From Lysobacter sp. (GTDB lineage: Bacteria > Pseudomonadota > Gammaproteobacteria > Xanthomonadales > Xanthomonadaceae), in the NCBI GenBank assembly GCA_027306995.1, contig DAHUXS010000013.1, forward strand, positions 248,001-312,000: a stretch of DNA of 64,000 nucleotides. Reading direction: 5' to 3'. This document shows, piece by piece, positions 16,738 to 25,264 of the stretch. A model generated the notes under the pieces. That model saw only the letters and a program-made list of their open reading frames with translations, searched no databases and was not told the origin of the DNA. Position 1 is the first letter of the stretch. Each line of letters starts with the position of its first letter. The position numbers were made by a program, and so were the translations under genes.

Positions 16738-18015
16738 TCAGCGCTCGAGGATCGCCACCACGCCCATGCCGCCCGCGGTACAGATGCTGATCAGGCAACG
16801 GCCGCCGCCACGCAGTTCCAGTTCCTTCGCGGCAGTCGCGACGATGCGCGCGCCGGTCGCGGCGAACGGATGCCCCGCCGCCAGCGACGAGCCGTTCGGA
16901 TTGATCTTCGCCGGATCGATCGAGCCCATCGCGCCGGACAGTCCAAGCCGGTTGCGGCAGTAGTCGTCGCTCTCCCACGCCTTCAATGTGCACAGCACCT
17001 GCGCGGCGAAGGCTTCGTGGATCTCGTAGATGTCGAAGTCCTGCAGCGTCAAGCCGTTGCGCGCCAGCATCTGCGGGACTGCAATCGTCGGCGCCATCAG
17101 CAAGCCCTCGCCACCGACGAAATCGACCGCAGCAACCTGGGCGTCGCGCAAATACGCCATCGGCTGCAGGCCATGCGCGCGCGCCCAGTCGTCGCTGGCG
17201 AGCAGGCAGGCCGCCGCGCCATCGGTGAGCGGCGTGGAATTACCGGCAGTCAGCGTGCCGCGGCCGGAGGTCTTGTCGAATGCCGGCTTCAGCGTCGCCA
17301 GTTTTTCGATGGTCGAGTCCGGACGCAGAATGTTGTCGCGCTTCACCCCGCGGAATTCGACGACGAGATCGTCGAAAAAGCCGCGATCGTAGGCCGCCGC
17401 CAGCTTGTGGTGCGATGCCACCGCCAACGCATCCTGCGCCTCGCGGCTGATCTGCCATTCCTTGGCCATGTCCTCGCAGTGCTGGCCCATGCTCTTGCCG
17501 GTGCGCGGCTCGGCGACGCCCGGGAAATCCGGCTTCAGCCAGCGCGGCGAGAAGCCCTTGAACGCGCGCAACTTGTCCATCGTGGTCTTGGCGGCATTCG
17601 CGCGCAAGATGGCGCCGCGCAACGCCTTGCCGTAGACGATCGGCACATCGGACGTGGTATCGCTGCCGCCACCGATGCCGACTTCGATCTGGCCTGCGGC
17701 GATCTTGTTGCCGACGGTGACGATCGAATCCAGCGAGGTGCCGCAGGCGCGCTGCAGGGTGATGCCCGGCGTCAGCGGGGACAACCCCGACGACAGCGCC
17801 GCTTCGCGCCCGAGGTTCCAGTCCGAGGAATGCTTGATCACTGCCCCCATCGCGACTTCGCCCAGCACCTCGCCCTGCAGGTGGAATTTCTCGACCACGG
17901 CGCCCAGCGCGCGGATCGACAGGTCGAGGTTGCCGACACCTGCGTAGGCGGTGTTCTGGCGGCAGAAGGGAATGCGTGCGCCGCCGAGCACGGCGACCGG
18001 TTTCGCGAAAGGCAT
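16738..18015 (-). CDS. Acetyl-CoA C-acyltransferase (thiolase, FadI-like)
   Basis: 425 residues. The acyl-accepting Cys91 is in 'LQRACGTSLDSI', the general-base region is 'EIHEAFAAQ', and 'CTAGGMGVVAILER' carries the second catalytic Cys at the C-terminus. Length and the 'INPNGSSLAAGHPFAATGAR' segment are closer to the FadI/trifunctional type than to PhaA. Likely the last step of fatty-acid beta-oxidation. No fadJ partner is in the window. Confidence 0.88.
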   Translation of the reverse strand: MPFAKPVAVLGGARIPFCRQNTAYAGVGNLDLSIRALGAVVEKFHLQGEVLGEVAMGAVIKHSSDWNLGREAALSSGLSPLTPGITLQRACGTSLDSIVTVGNKIAAGQIEVGIGGGSDTTSDVPIVYGKALRGAILRANAAKTTMDKLRAFKGFSPRWLKPDFPGVAEPRTGKSMGQHCEDMAKEWQISREAQDALAVASHHKLAAAYDRGFFDDLVVEFRGVKRDNILRPDSTIEKLATLKPAFDKTSGRGTLTAGNSTPLTDGAAACLLASDDWARAHGLQPMAYLRDAQVAAVDFVGGEGLLMAPTIAVPQMLARNGLTLQDFDIYEIHEAFAAQVLCTLKAWESDDYCRNRLGLSGAMGSIDPAKINPNGSSLAAGHPFAATGARIVATAAKELELRGGGRCLISICTAGGMGVVAILER

Positions 18016-18104
18016 GGCAAAGCTTCCGTGGCAGGCCGTGCCTGCGATACTGGCAGTCTAGTCGCGCCTTCGGCGCTTGCAAACCCTACCGTATGGAGAC
18101 CCGA

Positions 18105-18986
18105 ATGACGAGTGTGGGGGCGGCGTCCGAATCGCATCTTCCCGGCGTGATTGCGCTGGAACTGTCGCCCGAGAGCACGCCACCACGTGCCGCGATCGAC
18201 AGCGACCAGGCCGGACAGCTGCTCGACCATCTCGCCCGCGATCTCGCCCTGCTGGTGCCCGGGTTGGAAAAACTCGACCTCACCCTTGCCGGCGCCCACT
18301 TCGATGTCGCCGAGGCCTTGCGTCCGGGCTGGCCGCTGCATCGTCGCCTCGACGAATTGCGCGCCCGCGCGCCGGGACAGACAACGCGCAAGGACGCACA
18401 GCTGATCGCATTCGGCACCGACGCCAACGGCGACATTCCGCAACCGTTGCAATGCGATCCGGCGTTGGCCGGCGCTTCGTTGCGCGTACTGCCGTTCCTG
18501 ATCAGTGGCGATGAAGCCGCGATCGCCGCCGCCGGCGACATCCTCGAAACCGAATTGCTCGATCGCGGCATGGCCAGTGCGTCCACCGCATTGCTGGCGC
18601 AGGAAGCCTTCGCGACGCGCATCGAACACATGCGCTATCTCACCCTGCACGACCTGTTGGCGATGACGTCGATGCAGTACGGCCACATGGGCCTCGATCC
18701 GCTGTGGCCGATCCTCGAAGCCGCGTTGCTGGCGCCGGGAGAAGATGCCGAGATCGATGCGCCGCCGGAGCCACTGCTGCGACTGCGCGGCGGCGAAGTC
18801 TCGATCACGTTGTTTCCACCGCAGGAATGGAGTCGTCGCTATGCCGCGAACGAACCGGACTGCGATCGCATGCAGCGGCAGATGAGTCGCTTCGAAGCAC
18901 GGCAGCGCCAGTTCGCCGCCGTGCTGGAAGCGCACGGCATTCCCGTCGTCTACGACTACCTGCCGGGCACCGCACTCAGTTCGTGA
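18105..18986 (+). CDS. Conserved-looking protein of unknown function
   Basis: 293 residues, soluble, acidic, no signal peptide or membrane segment. GGAG at a 7-base gap supports the ATG at 18105 over the ATG at 18093. Visible features are a first half with 'LLDHLARDLALLVPGLEKLDLTLAGAHFDVAEAL' and a central 'TRIEHMRYLTLHDLLAMTSMQYGHMGLDPLWPILEAAL', helical in appearance. I do not recognise a family. It is divergent from the thiolase with a 90-base gap, and its stop abuts the stop of the small lipoprotein on the other strand. Confidence 0.75.
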   Translation: MTSVGAASESHLPGVIALELSPESTPPRAAIDSDQAGQLLDHLARDLALLVPGLEKLDLTLAGAHFDVAEALRPGWPLHRRLDELRARAPGQTTRKDAQLIAFGTDANGDIPQPLQCDPALAGASLRVLPFLISGDEAAIAAAGDILETELLDRGMASASTALLAQEAFATRIEHMRYLTLHDLLAMTSMQYGHMGLDPLWPILEAALLAPGEDAEIDAPPEPLLRLRGGEVSITLFPPQEWSRRYAANEPDCDRMQRQMSRFEARQRQFAAVLEAHGIPVVYDYLPGTALSS

Positions 18987-19169
18987 TCACTTCGGTGGTG
19001 GCGTCGGCGCAGGTGTTGAGGCGGGTGCCGGTTCCGATGCAGGCGGAGGCGTCGTGGTCGAACTGGGCGTCGTGCTTGGGGGCGTGGAACTGTCGGACGA
19101 ACCGGTACTGGCACAACCGCCCAGCACCGCTACCAAAGAAAGAATTGCGGGAATTGCAATCACTCGCAT
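18987..19169 (-). CDS. Very small Ser/Thr/Pro-rich lipoprotein
   Basis: 60 residues. The signal peptide MRVIAIPAILSLVAVLGGC has lipobox LGGC (Cys19), and everything after it is a low-complexity Ser/Thr then Pro/Ala tail ending PTPPPK. The leader is strikingly like that of the neighbouring SodC lipoprotein (LS-x-AVLGGCAST), so it may be a truncated duplicate. A spacer-like wall- or membrane-associated peptide is possible; no function can be assigned. Confidence 0.6.
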   Translation of the reverse strand: MRVIAIPAILSLVAVLGGCASTGSSDSSTPPSTTPSSTTTPPPASEPAPASTPAPTPPPK

Positions 19170-19237
19170 CGTTCACTTCCTCAAGCATGGATGGAGGCGA
19201 CAGATTGCATGCGCGCATGAAACATTCCATTAAGGGC

Positions 19238-19259
19238 CATTCATTGCACGCAATGAATG
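19238..19259. repeat. 22-base inverted repeat in a 123-base intergenic region
   Basis: CATTCATTGC and GCAATGAATG are perfect 10-base arms around AC. It lies 68 bases upstream of the small lipoprotein start and downstream of the SodC gene. No T-tract follows, so an operator is more likely than a terminator, but this is only a candidate. Confidence 0.45.
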
Positions 19260-19292
19260 CGTAGTTCGATTCACGGCAAAACGTGTGCCCGC

Positions 19293-19823
19293 TTACTTCG
19301 TGATCACTCCGCAAGCGACGCGCTTGCCCGCATTGCCCGCGGGTTGCGAGGTGTAGTCGTCGGGATCGGCATGCACCACCAGCGCACGACCCATCACGTC
19401 GTTGGCTTGGCCACTGCCGAGCGTGACACCGGCGAAATGCGCGTCCACCATCGCGTCGCCGTTGGCATCGGCGTGGATGTTCATCTGGTCCCCGAGATGA
19501 TGCGGTGATGCGCCGATCTTGCCGTGCGGTTGTCCGCCCGGATTGAAGTGTCCGCCGGCGCTGCTGGCATCGGCGGCACTGCAATCGCCTTTGTCGTGGA
19601 TGTGGAAGCCGTGGTCGCTGTTCGGTGCGAGGCCGCTGATCCGGCCACCGACATGCACGCCATCCGTCATCGCGCTGACCTGCAGCGTTCCTGCGACCTG
19701 GCTGCCGGAACGCGCTTCGAGGCTGGCATGCGCGCCGGATGCAGAGGTTGCCGGCGCACCGGCATTGGTGCTGGCGCAGCCGCCAAGCACCGCAATCATC
19801 GAAAGAATCGCGACGGTACGCAT
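19293..19823 (-). CDS. sodC: Cu/Zn superoxide dismutase, lipoprotein form
   Basis: 176 residues. The signal peptide ends in LGGC (Cys16). Metal-site segments are 'GFHIHDKGDC', 'GGHFNPGGQPHG', 'MNIHADANGDA' and 'RALVVHADPDDY', with the disulfide partner in 'VACGVI'. It dismutes superoxide at the periplasmic face. AGGAG lies 7 bases before the ATG at 19823; the longer open frame upstream has no leader and is rejected. Confidence 0.93.
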   Translation of the reverse strand: MRTVAILSMIAVLGGCASTNAGAPATSASGAHASLEARSGSQVAGTLQVSAMTDGVHVGGRISGLAPNSDHGFHIHDKGDCSAADASSAGGHFNPGGQPHGKIGASPHHLGDQMNIHADANGDAMVDAHFAGVTLGSGQANDVMGRALVVHADPDDYTSQPAGNAGKRVACGVITK

Positions 19824-19894
19824 CGTTCGCTCCTGGTTCGCATGGGGTCGCAACAGCATGCGCCGATCGCGTTCAATGTTCCATTGCGCACCAT

Positions 19895-21289
19895 TCATTT
19901 GCGACGGGTGCGCGACGACCCCAGCTTGCGCGTCACCGTGTTGCGCCCGAGCCCCAGTCGATCGGCGGCGTGACCGCGATGGCCATCGGTGGCATCCAGC
20001 GCAGCCTGCAACAGCACCGTATCGAAACGCTCGCGCGCCCTGGCGTGGAGATCGTCGACATCCATCGCCAGCTGCGACCGCGCCCAATCGGCGAGCGCGC
20101 GTTCCCAGTCGGCACCGGCGGCCTGCGTTCGCAGCGTGGTCAATTGCAGGTCATCAACGCCGATGCGCGCATCGGGCGCCATCGCCGCCAATCGCCAGCA
20201 CAGGTTTTCCAGTTCGCGAACATTGCCGGGCCAGTCGTGCGCCTGCAGCTTTTGCAGCGCGGCACGCGTGAAGCGCTTGGGCGCCACGTCCAGTCGTTGC
20301 GCCGCCCGCTGCAGGAAGCCTTCGGCCAGGCGCGGGATATCATCGCGGCGTTCGCGCAACGGCGGAATGGCAAGACGCACCACGTCGAGGCGATGCAGCA
20401 GGTCGGCGCGGAAACGGCCCTGCACGACCAATTGCTCCAGCGACTGGTGGGTCGCCGCGATGATGCGCACGTCGACGCGGATCAGTTCACGCCCGCCGAC
20501 GCGGAAGAATTCGCCTTCGGCCAGCACGCGCAGCAAGCGCGTCTGCAGCGATGCCGGCATGTCGCCGATTTCGTCGAGGAACAGCGTGCCGCCATCGGCC
20601 TGTTCGAAACGTCCGACGTGACGCCGCGCCGCGCCGGTGAAGGCGCCGGCTTCATGGCCGAACAATTCCGACTCGAGCAGTTCGGCGGGAATCGCCGCGG
20701 TGTTGAGCGCCACGAACGGACGCGCCGCACGCGGCGATTCGAGATGGATCGCGCGCGCCACCAGTTCCTTGCCGGTGCCGGTCTCGCCGGTGATCAACAC
20801 GTTCAGCGGCGCCTGGGCGACGCGACCGATGCTGCGGAACAAGGCCTGCATCGCCGGGGTATCGCCGATCAGCAAGGGTGCTTGCGGTGATTCGGGCACG
20901 ACTTCGGCATCGACCGTCGGCGTGTCGAGCACACGCGCCGCCAATCCGACGGCATCGTCGAGATCGAATGGCTTGGACAGGAATTCGTAGGCGCCTCCAC
21001 GGAACGCACCCGCGGTGGACGAGACATCGGTATGCGCCGACATCACCACCACCGGCAATTCCGCATGCAGGCCTTTGATGCGCTCGAGCAGCTTCAAGCC
21101 ATCGTCGCCGGGCATGCGCACGTCGGTGAACAGCAATGCCGGGGGCGATGCTGCCTGTTGCAGCGCCAACCACGCCGACGCGCCATCGGCGAATTCGCGC
21201 ACCTGATGCCCGGCATCGCGCAACGCGGTGGCCAGCACGAAGCGTACCGAGGCGTCGTCGTCCACCACCCAGAGTTCAGGCTGCTGCAT
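19895..21289 (-). CDS. ntrC: Nitrogen regulation response regulator NtrC
   Basis: 464 residues. Receiver domain with Asp56 as phosphate acceptor (LLFTDVRMP), AAA+ domain with Walker A GETGTGKE, the sigma-54 contact GAFTGA and Walker B 'LFLDEIGDMP', and a Fis-type helix-turn-helix at the C-terminus (AADRLGLGRNTVTRKL). It activates sigma-54 promoters under nitrogen limitation. It overlaps the end of ntrB by 14 bases. Candidate boxes for it stand in front of ntrB and glnA in this window. Confidence 0.95.
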   Translation of the reverse strand: MQQPELWVVDDDASVRFVLATALRDAGHQVREFADGASAWLALQQAASPPALLFTDVRMPGDDGLKLLERIKGLHAELPVVVMSAHTDVSSTAGAFRGGAYEFLSKPFDLDDAVGLAARVLDTPTVDAEVVPESPQAPLLIGDTPAMQALFRSIGRVAQAPLNVLITGETGTGKELVARAIHLESPRAARPFVALNTAAIPAELLESELFGHEAGAFTGAARRHVGRFEQADGGTLFLDEIGDMPASLQTRLLRVLAEGEFFRVGGRELIRVDVRIIAATHQSLEQLVVQGRFRADLLHRLDVVRLAIPPLRERRDDIPRLAEGFLQRAAQRLDVAPKRFTRAALQKLQAHDWPGNVRELENLCWRLAAMAPDARIGVDDLQLTTLRTQAAGADWERALADWARSQLAMDVDDLHARARERFDTVLLQAALDATDGHRGHAADRLGLGRNTVTRKLGSSRTRRK

Positions 21290-22310
21290 CGCTGCCCTCC
21301 TCCTGCACCGGCAACAACAGGGTGAATACGGTATGGCCCGGGCGCGAGCGATAACTCACGGTGCCGCGATGTTCGCGCGCCACCTGCTGCGCCAGCGCCA
21401 GTCCGAGCCCGCTGCCATCGGCGCGACCGCTGACCAACGGCAGGAACACCTGTTCCGCCAGTTCCGGCGGCACCCCGGGACCGTCGTCGACGATGTCGAA
21501 ACGCAGGGCCAACGGCACCTGTTCCGCGCCGATGCGCGCGCCATGTTCGGCACGCGTACGCAAGGTGATGTTGGTGGCGCCCGCCTCGATCGCATTGCGC
21601 ACCAGGTTCCACGCCGCCTGGCTCAGGCGATCGGCGTCGCCGAGCAATTCCGGCAAGCTGGGATCGTAATCGCGACCAATACGCACCGCCCAGCCGGCAT
21701 CGCTTTCGGCGAGCCGCAACACCCGCTCCAACACCGCGTGCACGTTCACCGGCGCGTGCGGTTCCTGCGGACGCGGCGACATCAGGCGTTCCAGCAATGC
21801 GGTCAGGCGCTCCACCTCCGACTGGATCAGCTGGCTGAGCTCCAGCGTCGACTCGCCGCCACGGCGTGCGATCAGTTGCGCCGCGCCCTTGATCCCGGCC
21901 AGCGGATTGCGCAATTCGTGCGCGAGGCCCTTCAACGCCGCGGCAACCGCGGCCGGCAAGGCTTCACCATCGTGATGCGCGAACTCGTCGACCGGATGCA
22001 CTTCCAGCAGCCAGCCATCCTCTCGCGACGACAGCCAGAGATCGGCGAAGCGCGGCTCGCCGACGGCGGGCACCTGCATCGGGACCCGGCGCAGGCGCCG
22101 TGACGGCACATCGTCACCGGCATCGGCCAGCGCGGTGGCCAGGGCATCTCCGCTCACCTCCAGCGCCGCCAGCGGCAGGCCCAATGGCCGCCGCAGGCCG
22201 ACGCCGAGCCAGCGCGCGAAGGCCGGATTGCAGCTAACGATCCGGCCTTCGCCATCGGTCCAGGCCAGGGGCGTGGTCAGCAGGTCGGCGGCGGGCTGGG
22301 ACTCGGTCAT
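21276..22310 (-). CDS. ntrB: Nitrogen regulation histidine kinase NtrB
   Basis: 344 residues, soluble. An N-terminal PAS-like domain (TTPLAWTDGEGRIVSCNPAF) precedes the H-box 'LAHELRNPLAGIKGAA' and an ATPase domain with 'GPGVPPEL' and 'GSGLGLALAQ'. It phosphorylates NtrC unless bound by PII. A candidate NtrC box sits 12 bases upstream of its start codon, which suggests NtrC represses its own operon, as in enterics. Confidence 0.94.
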   Translation of the reverse strand: MTESQPAADLLTTPLAWTDGEGRIVSCNPAFARWLGVGLRRPLGLPLAALEVSGDALATALADAGDDVPSRRLRRVPMQVPAVGEPRFADLWLSSREDGWLLEVHPVDEFAHHDGEALPAAVAAALKGLAHELRNPLAGIKGAAQLIARRGGESTLELSQLIQSEVERLTALLERLMSPRPQEPHAPVNVHAVLERVLRLAESDAGWAVRIGRDYDPSLPELLGDADRLSQAAWNLVRNAIEAGATNITLRTRAEHGARIGAEQVPLALRFDIVDDGPGVPPELAEQVFLPLVSGRADGSGLGLALAQQVAREHRGTVSYRSRPGHTVFTLLLPVQEEGSDAAA

Positions 22311-22321
22311 CGCAGCGAGTG

Positions 22322-22338
22322 TGCATCATTTTGGTGCA
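22322..22338. promoter_or_regulatory. Candidate NtrC box upstream of ntrB
   Basis: TGCATCATTTTGGTGCA is a dyad that differs from the enterobacterial consensus TGCACCA-N3-TGGTGCA at one base. It lies between divergent ntrB and ada. Distance to the ntrB start suggests repression of ntrBC by NtrC. Confidence 0.7.
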
Positions 22339-22417
22339 AACAGCGCATGTTCCCCGCTCGGATTCGACCGCAAGACCCGGGAGGCGCCACACTGGTGGCG
22401 GACGCAGACTGCGCACC

Positions 22418-23509
22418 ATGGACATGACGCCCGCAATGCATCGAGACGCCCTTGCCGCCGCCACGCTGAGCGATCCGCGCTGGCCCGACGTGCAAGCCCA
22501 CAACAGTGCCGCCGACGGTCGCTTCTGGTTCGGCGTCGCCACCACCGGCGTGTTCTGCCGCCCCGGCTGCGGTGCCCGCACGCCACGGCCGGAGAACGTG
22601 CGCTTCTTCGAGAGCATCGAGGCGGCGAAGCTCGCGGGCTTCCGCGCCTGCAAGCGCTGCCGCCCGGAAGGACTGTCGGACGCCCAAGCCAATCGCGTAC
22701 TGGTCGAAGCCGCCTGCCAGCGCATCGACGGCGCGGAACGCGAACCGACCCTGGCCGAACTCGCCGCCGACGCCGGCATGAGCCCGTTCCATTTCCAGCG
22801 CATGTTCAAGGCCGTGCTCGGCATCAGCCCCAAGCAGTACGCCAAGGCGCACCGCCTGCAACGGGCGCGCGAACGCCTCGACGCCGGCAGCGATGTCACC
22901 ACGGCCATGCACGATGCCGGTTTCGGTTCGGCCTCGCGTTTCCACGCCGATGCCCGCAGTGGTCTCGGCATGGCCGCGCACGTCCGTCGCGACAGCGCGC
23001 GCGGCGAACGCATCCGCTATGCGCTTGGCGACACGTCCCTGGGGCGCGTGCTAATCGCCGAAACCGATCACGGCCTGTGCACCATTCTGTTTGGCGAAGA
23101 CGACGACGCCCTGGTCGCCGACCTGCATACCCGCTTCGCCCGCGCCGAATGCATTTCCGACGACACCGCGCTGGCGCAGCATTTCGCCGACGTGATCCGA
23201 CTGGTCGACGATCCCGCGCATGGCCTCGACCTGCCGCTCGACATCCGCGGCACCGCCTTCCAGCAGAAGGTGTGGTCGGAATTGCGGCGCATTCCCGCCG
23301 GCAAGACCGTCAGCTATTCCGAACTGGCGACACAGATCGGCGCACCGGATGCCGCGCGTGCGATTGCCGGCGCCTGCGCGGCGAATCCGCTGGCCGTCGC
23401 GATTCCCTGTCATCGCGTGGTGCGTGCCGATGGCGCGCTGTCGGGGTATCGCTGGGGCGTGCAACGCAAGAAGAAACTGCTGCAACGCGAAGGGGCGATC
23501 GAACGATGA
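22418..23509 (+). CDS. ada: Ada-type bifunctional regulator / O6-methylguanine-DNA methyltransferase
   Basis: 363 residues. The zinc and phosphotriester-repair cysteines are Cys47, Cys51, Cys78 and Cys81 (VFCRPGC, ACKRC). An AraC-type helix-turn-helix follows (LAADAGMSPFHFQRMF), then the alkyltransferase domain with Cys331 in IPCHRVV. It repairs methylated DNA and becomes an activator of the adaptive response. ATG at 22418 is used; an ATG two codons later is equally possible. It overlaps the DUF1203 gene by 4 bases. Confidence 0.95.
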   Translation: MDMTPAMHRDALAAATLSDPRWPDVQAHNSAADGRFWFGVATTGVFCRPGCGARTPRPENVRFFESIEAAKLAGFRACKRCRPEGLSDAQANRVLVEAACQRIDGAEREPTLAELAADAGMSPFHFQRMFKAVLGISPKQYAKAHRLQRARERLDAGSDVTTAMHDAGFGSASRFHADARSGLGMAAHVRRDSARGERIRYALGDTSLGRVLIAETDHGLCTILFGEDDDALVADLHTRFARAECISDDTALAQHFADVIRLVDDPAHGLDLPLDIRGTAFQQKVWSELRRIPAGKTVSYSELATQIGAPDAARAIAGACAANPLAVAIPCHRVVRADGALSGYRWGVQRKKKLLQREGAIER

Positions 23510-23985
23510 GCACGTTGGGCTATCGCATCCGCGGCCTTGATCCCGCACCCTTCCAGTCTCTGTACGGTCTCGACGACGCGGCGCTCGCGGCACGCCATGT
23601 CGTCCGCTGTCGCGTCGATGGCCCGGGCTTTCCCGAACGCGTCGAACTGCGCGACATGCAACCCGGCGAAACCGCGCTGCTGGTCAATCACGAGCACCTG
23701 GCCGTCGACACGCCCTATCGTTCGCGCCACGCCATCTATGTCCGCGAGGGCGCGACGCAAGCTGCGGAATTCCGCAACGAGATTCCCGATGTTCTGCAGC
23801 GCCGGCGGATGCTGTCGCTGCGCGCCTTCAATGGCGACGGGATGATGCTCGACGCCGACCTGTGCAGCGGCGATGCCATCGAAGCCTTGATCGAACGCAT
23901 GCTCACACGCAAGGACGTCGCCTTCCTGCATGCGCATTCGGCCAGCCACGGCTGCTACCTCGCTGTGGTCGAACGCAGCGACTGA
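23506..23985 (+). CDS. DUF1203-family protein
   Basis: 159 residues. The pattern 'GYRIRGLDPAPFQSLYGLDDAALAARHVVR' followed by 'PGETALLVNHEHL' and 'SRHAIYVREGA' is that of DUF1203, a family of unknown function. It is translationally coupled to ada (ATGA), so it probably belongs to the adaptive response to alkylation or is at least co-induced. Confidence 0.8.
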   Translation: MSTLGYRIRGLDPAPFQSLYGLDDAALAARHVVRCRVDGPGFPERVELRDMQPGETALLVNHEHLAVDTPYRSRHAIYVREGATQAAEFRNEIPDVLQRRRMLSLRAFNGDGMMLDADLCSGDAIEALIERMLTRKDVAFLHAHSASHGCYLAVVERSD

Positions 23986-23988
23986 GCC

Positions 23989-24738
23989 TCAGCTGCCCGG
24001 CCGGGTCAGCGCGTAGAGGATCTTGAGGTCGTCGGGCTGGAATTCCGGCGCGAGGTCCTTGCCGTCATCGCGGGCGCGGTAGTGCATGCGGAACGCGCGC
24101 AACGCGGCGGCGCGATCGCGGATGTCGTAACCGACCACGCGCATCGCCATCCAACCATCGAAGCCAGTCGGCGGATCCACCAGTTCACCTTGCGGCCATT
24201 GCCCGTAACCGGCATCGGCCAGGCGCTTCCATGGGAACAGCGGGCCCGGATCGATCTTGCGCGTCGGTGCCAAGTCCTGGTGACCGATCACATTGCCCTT
24301 GGGGATATGCAGCCGCGTGGTGAGATCGCCGAGCAATGTCAACAACGCCTGCACCTGCGACTCGGTGAACGGTTCGCTGCCGTTGTTGTCGATCTCGATG
24401 CCGATCGATGCGCTGTTGAGTTCGGTCATCGTGCCCCAGCGTCCGGCGCCGGCCTGCCATGCGCGCAAGCCATCGGGCACCAACTGGTAGATGTGGCCGT
24501 CCTTGCCCAGCAGATAGTGCGCGCTGACCGGATGCGCGGCCTTTGCATCGCTGAGCGTTTGCAGGCTTTCGTCCACCGAACCCTGTTCGGTGTAGTGGAC
24601 GACGATCAGCTGCGCCTTGCGGTCATCGACATTCGGCGACTTCACGAAGGTGGCGATGGGATTGCGCGGCGGTTGGGTGGCGCAGGCAGTGAGGCCCAGC
24701 GCGAGCGAGGCGATCAGCAGTGTCGGAATCTTGCTCAT
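23989..24738 (-). CDS. N-acetylmuramoyl-L-alanine amidase lipoprotein (AmiD-like, Amidase_2)
   Basis: 249 residues. Lipobox LTAC (Cys19), then the amidase core: 'LIVVHYTEQ' with a zinc His, 'AHYLLGKDGHIYQLV', 'SIGIEIDN' and 'GHQDLAPTRKIDPGPLFPW' with the second His and Asp. A C-terminal helical region resembles a peptidoglycan-binding domain. AmiD cleaves muropeptides at the outer membrane. Start at 24738 because the lipoprotein leader begins there. Confidence 0.88.
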   Translation of the reverse strand: MSKIPTLLIASLALGLTACATQPPRNPIATFVKSPNVDDRKAQLIVVHYTEQGSVDESLQTLSDAKAAHPVSAHYLLGKDGHIYQLVPDGLRAWQAGAGRWGTMTELNSASIGIEIDNNGSEPFTESQVQALLTLLGDLTTRLHIPKGNVIGHQDLAPTRKIDPGPLFPWKRLADAGYGQWPQGELVDPPTGFDGWMAMRVVGYDIRDRAAALRAFRMHYRARDDGKDLAPEFQPDDLKILYALTRPGS

Positions 24739-24745
24739 GGCTGGA

Positions 24746-25264
24746 TCATGCCACGGCCGGGTCCTCGAGTCGTATTTGCCAATAACCGACATCGATCCAG
24801 CGCCCAAGCTTCCAGCCGACTTCGCGGAACGCGCCGATCGCCTCGAAGCCGAGGCCTTCGTGCAAGGCGACGCTCGCTGCATTCGGCAGCGACACGCCAC
24901 CGATCACGACATGAATGCCGCATTCGCGCAGGCGTTCAATCAACTCCGCATACAGATATCTGCCGAGCCCGCGACCGCAGGCGGCATCGGCGAGATAGAT
25001 CGAACTCTCGACCGTGCGCGCATAGGCCGCGCGCGCCTTCCACTGACCACCATAGGCATAACCGATCACCACGCTCGCTTCTTCCAGCACCAGCCACGGC
25101 AGGCCGAGATCGCGCACCTGCGCCATCCGTCGCGTCATTTCATCCGCGTCCACTTCGTCGAGCTCGAAGGTGACGATGGTGTCGCGCACGTGCACGTTGT
25201 AGATCGCAGCGATGGCGGCGGCATCCGCCGCCACCGCATCGCGAATCAGGACATTGCCGGTCAT
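24746..25264 (-). CDS. GNAT acetyltransferase, phosphinothricin N-acetyltransferase-like
   Basis: 172 residues. 'AAIAAIYNVHVRDTIVTFEL' at the start, the acetyl-CoA loop 'CGRGLGRYLY', and 'GVSLPNAASVALHEGLGFEAIGAFREVGWKLGRW' at the end match the PAT/BAR subgroup of GNATs, which acetylates phosphinothricin or methionine sulfoximine, both glutamine-synthetase inhibitors. Its start codon shares a base with the amtB stop (TGATG), so it is translated with the ammonium transporter. Confidence 0.85.
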   Translation of the reverse strand: MTGNVLIRDAVAADAAAIAAIYNVHVRDTIVTFELDEVDADEMTRRMAQVRDLGLPWLVLEEASVVIGYAYGGQWKARAAYARTVESSIYLADAACGRGLGRYLYAELIERLRECGIHVVIGGVSLPNAASVALHEGLGFEAIGAFREVGWKLGRWIDVGYWQIRLEDPAVA

